A DNA stretch of 64,000 bases from Anaerolineae bacterium (GCA_022822305.1 JAJEBY010000013.1:62001-126000), one strand, 5' to 3'. Shown: positions 33,089 to 42,085, counted from the stretch's first letter. Program-made: numbers and translations. Notes: generated by a model from the sequence alone, not told the origin.

Positions 33089-34507
33089 GTGTTCAATTGG
33101 CTGTGGGATGTCTTCAAGTTCCGTCGCGGGCGGCTGCGGAGCGATGCGCCGCATATCGAGCGCGTCGCGTTGCACAACAGTTACCAGCTGGGCGCGCCGC
33201 TATCGACCCATACCGCGCGCGTATATGAGCGCTCGCCCTGGGTCTATATCGCCATCAATCGCATCGCCGAAGCCGGCGCGCTGGTGCCGTTGAACGTGTA
33301 TCGATTGGAGCGCGAGCGGCGCGTCAGCATCGAGAATCATCCCCTGGAGCAGTTGCTCGGCAATCCTAATCCCTTGACCAGCCGCTTCGAGTTGTTCGAA
33401 CAGACCCTTGGCTCGCTGGAGCTGCACGGCAACGCCTACTGGTATTTGGCCGGCGATGCGCAGGGCAGGCCGCGCGAAATCTGGGTGCTGCGTCCCGACC
33501 GCGTCACGATTGTGCCCGATGAGCGGCGCGTGGTGGGCGGATACCTCTACGAAATCGACGGCCAACATATCCCGCTGGATGCCATCGAAGTCCTGCACTT
33601 CCGCCGCTGGCATCCCAACAACGACTTCTACGGATTGTCGGCGGTGACCGCGGCGCGCTCGGCCGTGCAAAGCGACCGCCACATGGCCGATTGGAATCGC
33701 AACGCCTTCGGCCAGGACAACGGCGTGCCGGCCGGCATCGTCAATATCCACGATTTCATCTCCGATACCGATTTTGAGCGCATCAAACGCGAATGGCGCA
33801 ACAGCTATGGCGGGACGGCTCGCAAGACCGCTTTTCTGCGCGGCGGCGCCATCGAATGGCAGCACATCGGCCTCAGCCACAGCGATCTTGATTTCCTGCA
33901 GGGTCGCCGCGCCCAGCGCGATGAGATCCTCAACATCTTCGGCATTCCGGTCGCCTTGGTCAGCGAAAACGCCACCGAAGCCAACGCCAAAGTCGCCGAG
34001 CGCCTCTTCATCGAGCGTACGCTCTATCCCAAGCTGGTGCGCATCGCCCAGAAGATCACGCAGGAGCTGCTGCCCTTTTATGGCGATAACCTGGTCGCCG
34101 AATTCGATGACATCCGTCCCACCGATACCCAGGCGCGCCTGGCTGAGATCCGCACGGCCTACCCGCTGCTGAGCATCAACGAGCTGCGCGCGCGTTACTT
34201 CCAGCTGCCGCCGGTGGCTTGGGGCGATGTGGCGGTTAGCTCTCATCCCCCGCATAACCCCCCTCTAAATCTCCCCCCGAAGCATCAGGGGGAGACTTCG
34301 GCTGGCAAGTCGGCGGCTGAAAATGAGCTGGCGCAGTGGGAGCGCTTCGCCTTGAACCGGCTGGACAAAGCGGAGGGGTCGCGTCCCTTCGAGGTGACGG
34401 CGCTGCCGGACGAGCTGGCGTTTGAGGTCAGCGCGGGGTTGTTGTTTGCGCGCGATCGGGAGGGTGTGAAGAGTGTGTTTGCTGGTGCGAGGACGGGGTT
34501 GGGTTAG
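33089..34507 (+). CDS. HK97-family phage portal protein, orphan
   Basis: The product is 472 residues. 'ERSPWVYIAINRIAEAGALVPLNVYR' near residues 45-70, 'HPLEQLLGNPNPLTSRFELFEQTLGSLELHGNAYW', 'EVLHFRRWHP', 'GLSAVTAARSAV' and 'EILNIFGIPVALV' form a full HK97-type portal, the ring through which phage DNA passes. No terminase, capsid or protease gene is adjacent, so it is a remnant, a domesticated gene or part of a dispersed particle system. Nt 34242-34300 encode a Pro-rich SSHPPHNPPLNLPPKHQG stretch that is the intergenic C-rich repeat in frame, lying in a linker before the C-terminal 'QWERFALNRL' segment. GTG start with GAAGGAG 8 nt upstream. Confidence 0.85.
   Translation: MFNWLWDVFKFRRGRLRSDAPHIERVALHNSYQLGAPLSTHTARVYERSPWVYIAINRIAEAGALVPLNVYRLERERRVSIENHPLEQLLGNPNPLTSRFELFEQTLGSLELHGNAYWYLAGDAQGRPREIWVLRPDRVTIVPDERRVVGGYLYEIDGQHIPLDAIEVLHFRRWHPNNDFYGLSAVTAARSAVQSDRHMADWNRNAFGQDNGVPAGIVNIHDFISDTDFERIKREWRNSYGGTARKTAFLRGGAIEWQHIGLSHSDLDFLQGRRAQRDEILNIFGIPVALVSENATEANAKVAERLFIERTLYPKLVRIAQKITQELLPFYGDNLVAEFDDIRPTDTQARLAEIRTAYPLLSINELRARYFQLPPVAWGDVAVSSHPPHNPPLNLPPKHQGETSAGKSAAENELAQWERFALNRLDKAEGSRPFEVTALPDELAFEVSAGLLFARDREGVKSVFAGARTGLG
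34242..34300 (+). repeat. C-rich intergenic repeat inside the portal gene
   Basis: CATCCCCC and CCCCCCTC blocks followed by CTCCCCCC-GAAGCATCA-GGGGGAG, the same layout as the C-rich elements in the gaps at 8773, 17475 and 43471. Its reading frame stays open and codes Pro-rich residues. Confidence 0.75.
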
Positions 34508-34804
34508 GATTCACCACAGAGGCATAGAGGAGCTTTGTAGGGGCGACCTACCAGATCGCCCGCCGCCCTCACGGAATGCTGTCAAGGAATTCCAGCGCGG
34601 CAATCATGGCAATGCCCGTGCCGACGATCCACTTAATCAGCGTGGCTTGCATCGCTTGCAAGTCCGCTTTTGTCGCCAACTCAGATTTCCGCGTCGTCTC
34701 TCTGTTCATTTTGCTCTGTGCCCTCTGGGCCCTCTGTGGTTAATCAAATCAAATCCCGCTGACTCTCCCCAGCCTCACTCACATCCCCGCGCAGGACTCT
34801 CCGC
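34508..34804. repeat. Gap with REP-like and CTCTGTG repeats
   Basis: ACCACAGAGG (34513-34522), a REP-like GGGCGACCT/AGATCGCCC palindrome with one mismatch (34541-34561), and CTCTGTGCCCTCTGGGCCCTC near 34713-34735. No gene recognised. Confidence 0.6.
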
Positions 34805-35614
34805 TCAACCGCCACCGTCCAATTCGGGGTCGTGCGCTCTGCTCAACGCCGACGCCAGCAACGCCGTCGGCACCGCCACGATTCCCATTCCCGTCAGCAC
34901 CATGGCAAGCGTCAACATCCGCCCGGCTACGGTCACCGGATAGACATCGCCGTAGCCGACCGACGTCAGCGATATGACCGCCCACCAGATGGAGTCGAAA
35001 ATGTTGCGGTAGTTTTCCGGCTGCGCTTCATGCTCGAATTCATAAATCATGAAAGCGAAGCCGATGATGAAAATAAAAGCTACACCCGTGAACAGCGTCG
35101 CCTCGGCAACGATGAGCTTCAACGCTCGCCGGTACCGATCCAGCGCGGTGTTGTATCGTTTCAGCTTCAACAGACGAATGATGCGCAGTACGCGCAGCAG
35201 CCTGACGACGCGAACACTGGACACAGCATGCACGACGATCGGGAGAATCGCGATTAGATCGATTATTCCGTTGAGGCTGGTGATATAGCCACGCTTGCTC
35301 TCCGCCGTCGCGATTCGAAAGATGTATTCCACGACAAATGCCAGGGACAGTATGACATCTGCAGCGAAAAGCGCGCGCTTTGTCTCCGCGGGCAGGGTAA
35401 ACGTTTCCAGCGCCATGACCGCAATCGACGCCAGTACCGCAATGCTGACGGCGATTTCGAAGCGTACATCGTGCCGTGTGCTCAAATTCCGGCGATCCCA
35501 ATTCCGTATGCGACCATGGATCCGCAGTTCACGTCCAGGCGCAGACACAAGAGTCGCGTTCAGACGCCGCTTTCTATTGCGGAATAATTCGAAAGATTGT
35601 ACCAGAAAGGACAT
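34805..35614 (-). CDS. Voltage-gated-type potassium channel (six-TM)
   Basis: The product is 269 residues. Six membrane spans are recognisable. The S4-like helix 'VRVVRLLRVLRIIRLLKLKR' has Arg at every third position, and the selectivity filter 'SLTSVGYGDVYPVT' lies between the last two spans. It should form a tetrameric K+ channel in the cytoplasmic membrane. The ATG at 35614 is chosen; it overlaps the 3' end of the upstream lipoprotein gene by 41 nt. An upstream ATG at 35635 is possible. There is no cytoplasmic RCK domain. Confidence 0.9.
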   Translation of the reverse strand: MSFLVQSFELFRNRKRRLNATLVSAPGRELRIHGRIRNWDRRNLSTRHDVRFEIAVSIAVLASIAVMALETFTLPAETKRALFAADVILSLAFVVEYIFRIATAESKRGYITSLNGIIDLIAILPIVVHAVSSVRVVRLLRVLRIIRLLKLKRYNTALDRYRRALKLIVAEATLFTGVAFIFIIGFAFMIYEFEHEAQPENYRNIFDSIWWAVISLTSVGYGDVYPVTVAGRMLTLAMVLTGMGIVAVPTALLASALSRAHDPELDGGG

Positions 35615-36323
35615 CCGCCGTGAATAGCGCGCCATCGGGCGACCGCGCCAGACTGTTGTTCGCGCGCAGCGGATTCTGATTCGGCGGCAGCGCCGACGAC
35701 AGCAGCGCCGCGCGCTCATAGAAGCCGTCGCCATCGCCATCGACCAGGCTGTGCAGCCGCCCGTCATGGACTAGCAGCAGCGCGCCGCCCACCATTAGGA
35801 GGCCGGATACCTGACCGATCGCGTCGCTTTCATCCTGGAAGACCAGTTGGTTACCCTCGGCAATGCCATCGCCGTCAGCATCGACCAAGCGATAGATTTC
35901 GCCGGCGCGCATGCCCACCAGCAGCTGCCCTTCGCCATCAAAGGCCAGCGCGGCGATGGTGTTCAATCGCTCGCTATCCACCGGCGCCTGGCCGAAGACG
36001 CTGATCTCGGCCGCGCTGAAACCGGCGTCCGCTGCAAGCGCTGGGGCGAGCGGATCGGGCGTAGCGGTGGCGAGCGCAGCATCCGCAGTGGCTTGAGCGT
36101 CCCCCAGGGATTGCGCCGCGCGTGTGCTCGCAGCATAGAGCGCAGCCACCGTCGCTTCCAGCGCATCCTGCTGGTCGCTGGCGTCCTCGATCACCGCCGC
36201 GACTGTGGCGTTAATGGCGGTTGCCGCCGCCTGCGTGGCGCCGGTGTTTTCTTGATAGAGTTGGATGGCGCTGCACCCGGCCAATACGAGGGCTGCGCTC
36301 AACATGCACATGCGGAAGAGCAT
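35574..36323 (-). CDS. Lipoprotein with acidic repeat loops
   Basis: The product is 249 residues. The lipobox LAGC places the lipid-modified Cys at residue 17. An Ala-rich helical stretch (about 25-95, 'ATAINATVAAVIEDASDQQDALEATVAALYAAS') is followed by a beta-propeller-like part with 'DADGDGIAEGNQLVF' and 'DGDGDGFYERAAL', calcium-binding-type loops as in sugar-dehydrogenase-like propellers. Too short for a full propeller. Surface or outer-leaflet role, function unknown. It precedes the K+ channel gene and overlaps it. Confidence 0.7.
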   Translation of the reverse strand: MLFRMCMLSAALVLAGCSAIQLYQENTGATQAAATAINATVAAVIEDASDQQDALEATVAALYAASTRAAQSLGDAQATADAALATATPDPLAPALAADAGFSAAEISVFGQAPVDSERLNTIAALAFDGEGQLLVGMRAGEIYRLVDADGDGIAEGNQLVFQDESDAIGQVSGLLMVGGALLLVHDGRLHSLVDGDGDGFYERAALLSSALPPNQNPLRANNSLARSPDGALFTADVLSGTIFRIIPQ

Positions 36324-36419
36324 AGAGACTCGCGCTCATTGCTGTCGTCTGCCGAATCGGCTCGATGATACCGTCTAAGCCGGTCAATGGATAGTCAGCG
36401 AAGTTTCGCGCCAGCCGAC

Positions 36420-36448
36420 TTGTCAGGCTGCTGTGGCAACCCTAGAAT
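36420..36448 (+). promoter_or_regulatory. Promoter of the fructose-1,6-bisphosphatase gene
   Basis: TTGTCA (36420-36425), 17-base spacer, TAGAAT (36443-36448). The predicted start near 36455 gives a leader of about 23 nt, with a GAGGGG ribosome site at 36464-36469. Confidence 0.6.
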
Positions 36449-36477
36449 TAGTGTAAGCGCAACGAGGGGAATTGTTC

Positions 36478-37539
36478 ATGGACAAGCTGATCACCATCGA
36501 GCGGCACATCAACGACACGCAGAAGCAGTATCCCCACGCCACCGGCACCTTCAGCAACATGCTGCAGGATATCGCGCTGGCGGCAAAACTCATCTCGCTC
36601 GAGACCAATCGCGCCGGCCTGGTCGATATCCTGGGCATGACCTCGACGCATAATACATCGGGCGAGCGCCAGCAGAAGTTGGACATGTTCGCCGATAATG
36701 TCATTTTCCAGATGAACGACCACACTGGGCGCGTCGCCGCCATGGTCTCCGAGGAGCATGAAGACCTGATCGAGATCCCGGTCGAATACGATACCGGCAA
36801 CTATGTGCTGCTCTATGATCCGCTGGATGGCTCCTCGAATATTGATGTCAATGTGTCCATCGGCACCATCTTCGCGATCCACCGCAAGTTCACCAAAGGC
36901 GAAAAAGGGACCATTGAAGATGTGCTGCAAGAAGGCAAGCGATTGGTCGCGTCCGGATATGTAATCTATGGCAGCAGCACCATGATGGTCTATACCACCG
37001 GCCAGGGCGTGCACGGATTCACGCTTGATCAGGGCGTGGGCGAATTTGTGCTCAGCCACCCGGATATCCGCATCCCGGACGATCCGGCCTACTACAGCGC
37101 CAACCACGGTAGCGAAATCGAATGGACCGAAGGCGTGCGCCATTTCACGCGCTGGCTGCAGGGGAGGGGCGATGATGCGGGTCCGAAACTCAAGCAGCGC
37201 TATATCGGCTCATTGGTCGCCGATGTGCATCGCAATCTGCTCAAGGGCGGCGTCTTCTATTACCCGGGCACGCTGCAGGATCCCGGCAAGCCCTACGGCA
37301 AGATCCGCTTGCTCTACGAGGCGCAGGCGATGGCGTATATCATCAGTCAGGCCGGCGGCTATTCCTCTGATGGCGTCGGCGACATCCTCAACATTCGCCC
37401 GCACACCCTGCATCAGCGCAGTCCCGTTTTCATGGGCAATCGCGATCTGGTGAAAAAAGCCGAGGATTTCATACGCGCGCACGATGCCGAGTGGATAGCG
37501 GCCTACAAGGACTACCGCAATCGTGAGCTGATTCTTTAG
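36478..37539 (+). CDS. fbp: Class 1 fructose-1,6-bisphosphatase
   Basis: The product is 353 residues, the usual size. The active-site signature '[22 protein letters not shown]' (about 110-131) binds Mg2+ and the 1-phosphate, 'SEEHED' near 88 gives metal Glu residues, and '[23 protein letters not shown]' plus '[13 protein letters not shown]' bind the sugar. It performs the committed step of gluconeogenesis in the cytoplasm. The ATG at 36478 is preferred to an in-frame TTG two codons earlier. Confidence 0.95.
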   Translation: MDKLITIERHINDTQKQYPHATGTFSNMLQDIALAAKLISLETNRAGLVDILGMTSTHNTSGERQQKLDMFADNVIFQMNDHTGRVAAMVSEEHEDLIEIPVEYDTGNYVLLYDPLDGSSNIDVNVSIGTIFAIHRKFTKGEKGTIEDVLQEGKRLVASGYVIYGSSTMMVYTTGQGVHGFTLDQGVGEFVLSHPDIRIPDDPAYYSANHGSEIEWTEGVRHFTRWLQGRGDDAGPKLKQRYIGSLVADVHRNLLKGGVFYYPGTLQDPGKPYGKIRLLYEAQAMAYIISQAGGYSSDGVGDILNIRPHTLHQRSPVFMGNRDLVKKAEDFIRAHDAEWIAAYKDYRNRELIL

Positions 37540-37569
37540 CGATTTGCGTTTGGGTCTGTCGCCCCACGC

Positions 37570-38949
37570 TTAGATTGGCGGCGATGCCGTCGCGATGAAT
37601 ACCAGGATGAAGGCGAGAAAGCCCGCCAATATGCCGCCCGAAACAGCCGGCTTGAGGATCTTTTCTTCGCTCGCGGCCGAATCAGTCGCAGCCCGCTGGC
37701 GCAGCATGGCGTCGGCGATCTTGTTGACCAGCCAGCTCATGCCCACGCCGGTAACGATGATTGCGGCAGCGTAGGCCAGGTTGTCGACATCCTGCAAGTT
37801 ATAGAAATGGCGAATCAAGAAAATGTTCACCGCCATGGCCGCAATGGCAACAGCCGCTGTTCCGCGCCATTCCGGTTCTCGCTTGCGGATGATGCTGCTG
37901 TAATATGCCCAGAGATCGATAGCGAGCAGGGGCAACAGCGCAATCACCCAGGCGATGAACTGCAGCTTCTCCGCACCAAATAGCTGAATCAAGCCGATGC
38001 GAATGAGCAAAGCGACCAGCCCGGCCGCTGTCGCCGCGCCAGCGCAGCGCATGACACGCGTGGCAATAACGCCGGTGAACATGACGCAGGCCAGCAAGTT
38101 CGCGGCCAGCAGCCATTCGGGGCGATACTGCCCGACCCAATCCGCGCCAACGCCGGCCAAGGTAGCGTCCCAATCGATGAGCATCAGTTGCAGCCATAGA
38201 AGCGAGATAGCGGCGAGGATTAGCAGCGACAGACCGTCGCCTAGCCGCAGCCGGAATACGACATGCCATTTGTTCCGCCGCCAGGTCGATACGTGAAGAT
38301 CCAAGGCGAGCAACTGGGTTACGATGAAGCTTGACAGCAAGATTAAGTGCGGCACGCTCCAGGCGGTGATGTCCTCGCCGAAAATCCAGTGCCACAGGGG
38401 ATCGGCCGGCAGGGCATAGAGCAGAAAGGCCGCGTTCAGAATCAAGAATCCAATCATGGTATTGGAGCGGAACCGCTGCTGGAAGTTGCCGCGAAGATTG
38501 CGATTCAAATAAAGCAACGCCCAAACGCCGGAGACTATTGCCGTGGTGAAGCCAAAATACATCAACAAATGGGGCCGCCAAAACAGATCCTCGCCGAATG
38601 GGATGCCATAGTTGCGGTGCCACAATTCGTCCCAGGCGCCGCCGAAGAAGATGGCGATGCCGCCACTCGCCAGTACCATAGACAATATCTCGCGCGCGCG
38701 GAATGATATTGCCTCTGCTTTCGGTTGGCGCAGATTCGGCGCCAGGGGGCGCACGAGCAGATGCCAGAAGACCAGCACGAAGGCGCAGATGACTAGTAGA
38801 AACAGCCCGGCTTGCAGCCAGAACAGTTGAACGTTCGCGTCAGCCGGGATCCCGCCCCAGACGGTGAAGGCGGCGAAGATAGCGACGCCGGCGATGGCGG
38901 CGACCGTCCAGCCCAGGCGCGACTGTGGTTGATTCGATACGGTTGCCAT
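37570..38949 (-). CDS. Polytopic membrane protein of unknown function
   Basis: The product is 459 residues with about 11-12 hydrophobic spans and no signal peptide. Features include 'GGAWDELWHRNYGIPFGEDLFWRPHLLMYFG' and 'DPLWHWIFGEDITAWSVPHLILL', where Trp/His pairs recur; this resembles quinol- or heme-linked integral membrane proteins but no family is certain. The ATG at 38949 has GAGGAC upstream; the longer frame to 39132 reads a Pro-rich non-family stretch. It converges with fbp. Confidence 0.72.
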   Translation of the reverse strand: MATVSNQPQSRLGWTVAAIAGVAIFAAFTVWGGIPADANVQLFWLQAGLFLLVICAFVLVFWHLLVRPLAPNLRQPKAEAISFRAREILSMVLASGGIAIFFGGAWDELWHRNYGIPFGEDLFWRPHLLMYFGFTTAIVSGVWALLYLNRNLRGNFQQRFRSNTMIGFLILNAAFLLYALPADPLWHWIFGEDITAWSVPHLILLSSFIVTQLLALDLHVSTWRRNKWHVVFRLRLGDGLSLLILAAISLLWLQLMLIDWDATLAGVGADWVGQYRPEWLLAANLLACVMFTGVIATRVMRCAGAATAAGLVALLIRIGLIQLFGAEKLQFIAWVIALLPLLAIDLWAYYSSIIRKREPEWRGTAAVAIAAMAVNIFLIRHFYNLQDVDNLAYAAAIIVTGVGMSWLVNKIADAMLRQRAATDSAASEEKILKPAVSGGILAGFLAFILVFIATASPPI

Positions 38950-39050
38950 GAGATCTTGTCCTCGCTTTGCCGACGTTCTGGTCAAGTATTCTATCAGATA
39001 TAACGCGCTGAGTATTGCAGGAGTTTCGGTTGTGGGCGGGATTGGTGTGG

Positions 39051-39758
39051 TCAGGCGGCGAGGAGTTGGCGGAGGAAGGCTTTGGCGTCGTTGAAGGCGG
39101 GGTTTTCCCACATATCCTCTTCCTCCCACCATTTCATGTCAACGGCTTGAGTCAAGAACCACCTTCTAGAATCGTCGTTGGTTGCGTATTCTTCTGCCAG
39201 AATCTTGCCTGAAACATAAACGCTAAGCCTGCTGCGACTTTCTCTCGCTTCTCGGGTCGCCAAGCCCGCGGCGCCCAAACATTGAAAATACTCGTCGACG
39301 CAATCCATGATGTTGTTTCGACCGATCGCTTTTAGCACTAGATCTTCTAACATTCCATCTTCGTCGTCATCCGGAAGCAACAGAATGGATACTGCCGGCT
39401 TTAGGCCAATGGGCTGCCTCGGCTGCTCAGGTCGTGGTAGTTGTCTCGGCGGCCCACTATTCTTGACTTCATTGTTGGCCTTGTCCAATGCTTCCAAGAT
39501 CTCTTCAAACGAGGCCTTGGTCCTAGTTGCCGGAAAGTCGTTGTCGCAGATGATCCCGACCTGATCTATGTTGGTGAAGTTGTCATCATTCAGGATGTTC
39601 ACTAACTCGGTCGCGATATTGTCCTTGCCGCCACAAACTGCGAAGTAAATCTCTTCGTGCCGTCCCAAATACTCAAGCCACTTGCAGAAAAAATATCGAT
39701 CTTCGTTGCCTTCAACCACCAACACGCGAGAAACGCCGTCCGGGATACGATTGTTCAT
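39051..39758 (-). CDS. TOPRIM (DUF3226-like) protein, partner of AAA ATPase
   Basis: The product is 235 residues. The N-terminal half is TOPRIM-like: 'RVLVVEGNEDRYFF' with Glu16 as the first metal residue and 'VGIICDNDFPATRT' with Asp72 and Asp74 as the DxD pair. The middle has an acidic run (PDDDEDGMLEDL). This matches the DUF3226/OLD-type nuclease subunit encoded separately from its ATPase. Its ATG overlaps the stop of the ATPase gene (ATGA), so they are co-translated. Base composition is clearly lower in GC than neighbouring genes. See the candidate defence finding. Confidence 0.78.
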   Translation of the reverse strand: MNNRIPDGVSRVLVVEGNEDRYFFCKWLEYLGRHEEIYFAVCGGKDNIATELVNILNDDNFTNIDQVGIICDNDFPATRTKASFEEILEALDKANNEVKNSGPPRQLPRPEQPRQPIGLKPAVSILLLPDDDEDGMLEDLVLKAIGRNNIMDCVDEYFQCLGAAGLATREARESRSRLSVYVSGKILAEEYATNDDSRRWFLTQAVDMKWWEEEDMWENPAFNDAKAFLRQLLAA

Positions 39759-40864
39759 CCCCGAACCTCATAATCTCTACTGACGGCTGCTTCTACGCTA
39801 AATTCGTTATAGGTGCGAGCTTCGATTTTGCCGGTTTCAGAATCGTGGTAAAGTCGATGAAATCGGAAATCATCCTTATCATCGTTCTTGAAGGCTTCGT
39901 GAGCGGCTCTGATCATTTCGTAGCTGTGCGTCGTGGCGAAGACCTGGATATTCATTTGACGTGAGAATCGATCAATAGCGGCCCAAACGTCCTCCTGGAC
40001 AGAATAGTGAATGCCGTTTTCGATTTCGTCGATGAATATCACACCACTAGGCACATCGCTCATTTCCAAAAGCATGCTTACGAACCGATTGATACCGTCG
40101 CCCATACTTGACATCGACGTGGGTTTCGGCAAGCCAATTTCTGCGTACATACGCCATTCAGTTCCGTCGTTAAGGAATTCAAGTGCGGTGAGTCTAGTCT
40201 CGAAAACTCTCAGTGCGTCTATCAATTTGGAAGTGTCGTTCTCTCTTCTCATCCTACTAAACCGCTTTGAGTCCACGTTCGGAGATGTCTTCTCTCGTGG
40301 ATAGGAGAATCTAGATTGCATCACAACTCGAGTCTGTCTGGTTGTTCGGACTCGTCCATTCACAAGTAGAGCGAACGTCGGCCTTCCTTCATTAGGTTCG
40401 AATAGGAGCAATTCAAACTCCTCATGCGATTGTGGGTACTCGATTCTGAATTGAGAAAGCGCATTATCAAATTCGTCCGAGTCGGGCGGAATAGTCTCGA
40501 TCCTGAGATGGCTAGATTCATTGTCGAACAGCGTCAACTGTTGATTCTTCACCTCTGCAGACATTTCGATACAAGTATCTGAGTCAAAGTTGTAAAAGAT
40601 GTCACTCCACTCAACTATGCTAGGGGAATCCTCCTCTAAATCTCGGGGCATGGGATAGCTGTCACGAGCACTTCGATAATACGTAATCATGTCAGTCCGT
40701 AGCAGAGTCTTGACGTCTCGATTCCCGGTATGCAAATACATCGCCTCAAGCAGCGCAGTCTTCCCGGTGTTGTTCTTCCCCGCGAGCAGATTCACCCGAC
40801 CCAGATCATTGATCTGCAAGTCCTTGAAGCAGCGGAAATTCTTCACCCGAAACGACTTGTACAT
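39755..40864 (-). CDS. AAA15/OLD-type ATPase
   Basis: The product is 369 residues: 'FRVKNFRCFKDLQIND' and 'NLLAGKNNTGKTALLEAMY' give the ABC/SMC-like Walker A (residues 29-36). A long middle region follows, then 'GVIFIDEIENGIHYSVQEDVW' as Walker B and 'FATTHSYEMIRAA' as the H-switch near 325. This is the AAA15 layout of OLD, PARIS AriA and retron-associated ATPases, with the TOPRIM on a separate chain. In such systems the ATPase senses a phage factor and releases or activates the TOPRIM effector. One stretch (40201-40260) counts to about 42 percent GC against about 72 percent in a sample from tsaD, suggesting recent transfer. Confidence 0.85.
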   Translation of the reverse strand: MYKSFRVKNFRCFKDLQINDLGRVNLLAGKNNTGKTALLEAMYLHTGNRDVKTLLRTDMITYYRSARDSYPMPRDLEEDSPSIVEWSDIFYNFDSDTCIEMSAEVKNQQLTLFDNESSHLRIETIPPDSDEFDNALSQFRIEYPQSHEEFELLLFEPNEGRPTFALLVNGRVRTTRQTRVVMQSRFSYPREKTSPNVDSKRFSRMRRENDTSKLIDALRVFETRLTALEFLNDGTEWRMYAEIGLPKPTSMSSMGDGINRFVSMLLEMSDVPSGVIFIDEIENGIHYSVQEDVWAAIDRFSRQMNIQVFATTHSYEMIRAAHEAFKNDDKDDFRFHRLYHDSETGKIEARTYNEFSVEAAVSRDYEVRG

Positions 40865-40930
40865 GTCGCACCACCTCGACTAAAGCGCAGCACCTGAAGC
40901 CCATTATACATCCGCAGCGCGCAAATTCAG

Positions 40931-40939
40931 TGCTACAAT
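40931..40939 (+). promoter_or_regulatory. Extended -10 promoter of tsaD, apparently leaderless
   Basis: TGCTACAAT (40931-40939) is an extended -10. Its expected start point, seven bases after the box, falls on the A of the tsaD ATG (40946). No ribosome site precedes that ATG and no good -35 is visible. Confidence 0.62.
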
Positions 40940-40945
40940 CGCGCC

Positions 40946-42007
40946 ATGACTACCATCCTCGGCATCGAAACCTCCTGCGATGACACGGCGGCCGCGGTCG
41001 TCAGCGACGGCCGGATCATGCGCAGCAACATCGTCTCCTCGCAAACCGACCTGCACGCGCAATTCGGCGGCGTCTTCCCGGAGGTAGCCTCGCGCGCCCA
41101 TGTTGAGAGCATCAGCGGGATCGTCAATCTGGCGCTGGCAGAAGCGGGCGTGAGCTGCGAAGCGCTTGACGCCATCGCCGTCACGCAGGGTCCGGGGCTG
41201 ATCGGCTCGCTGCTGGTGGGCATCAACTTCGCCAAGGGACTGGCGCTGGCGGCGGATTTGCCGCTGCTGGGCATTAACCACCTGGAGGGGCATATTTACT
41301 CGCTCTGGCTGACGCCGGATTATCGCGAGATCGAGTTTCCGGTCCTGGTCTTAATCGTGTCCGGCGGGCATACGGAGCTGATTCTGATGCGCGGGCATGG
41401 TTGTTACCGGCGGCTGGGCAGTACGCTTGATGACGCGGCGGGCGAGGCTTTTGACAAAGTGGGGCGGCTGTTGGGGCTGCCTTTTCCCGGCGGACCGGCG
41501 ATTGAGCGTACGGCAATCACAGGCGATGCCAACGCCTACGACTTTCCGCGCGCCCGTCTCGAGGACAGTTTTGATTTCAGCTTCAGCGGCTTGAAGACGG
41601 CGGTGATGCGCGAGGCGACCGTTCAGCCGGCCGATCGCGGGCATCGTGGGCGCGGCGTCGAAAAACGCGCGAAGTTGCGCGATGATGTCAACATCAGCGA
41701 TGTGGCGGCGGCATTTCAAGACGCGCTTGTCGATGCGTTGGTGATCAAGACGGTCGCAGCCGTCGAGCGATTTGGCGCCAGAGAGATTCTTCTTTGCGGG
41801 GGTGTCAGCGCCAACACGCTGCTGCGCGAGAAACTCAGCGCGGCCGCCAACCTGCCGCTGCGCTATCCGCCGCTGGCGCTCTGCACGGACAACGCGGCCA
41901 TGATCGCGGCGGCTGCTCATTTTCGATTGCGTGAAGGATTGCGCAGTTCGCTGGATTTTGAAGCGCGGGCGTCTTGGCCGCTGTCGGAAAATACTTATGC
42001 CGACTAG
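40946..42007 (+). CDS. tsaD: tRNA N6-adenosine threonylcarbamoyltransferase
   Basis: The product is 353 residues. TsaD hallmarks: 'ILGIETSCDDTAAAVV' (residues 4-19), 'QTDLHAQFGGVFPEVASRAH', the metal HxxxH motif 'INHLEGH', 'VLIVSGGHTELI', 'LDDAAGEAFDKVGRLLGLPFPGGP', 'SFSGLKTAV' and 'LCGGVSAN'. It transfers the threonylcarbamoyl group from threonylcarbamoyl-AMP to A37 of ANN-decoding tRNAs with TsaB and TsaE. Family length is normal. Translation seems to begin directly at the transcript end (leaderless). Confidence 0.96.
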   Translation: MTTILGIETSCDDTAAAVVSDGRIMRSNIVSSQTDLHAQFGGVFPEVASRAHVESISGIVNLALAEAGVSCEALDAIAVTQGPGLIGSLLVGINFAKGLALAADLPLLGINHLEGHIYSLWLTPDYREIEFPVLVLIVSGGHTELILMRGHGCYRRLGSTLDDAAGEAFDKVGRLLGLPFPGGPAIERTAITGDANAYDFPRARLEDSFDFSFSGLKTAVMREATVQPADRGHRGRGVEKRAKLRDDVNISDVAAAFQDALVDALVIKTVAAVERFGAREILLCGGVSANTLLREKLSAAANLPLRYPPLALCTDNAAMIAAAAHFRLREGLRSSLDFEARASWPLSENTYAD

Positions 42008-42085
42008 CTTGCCACCATCGCGTCAAAACGACGAACGCCTTGTAGAATCAAGCAGAGACATCAACCGTCATTTCGAGGACAGGGC

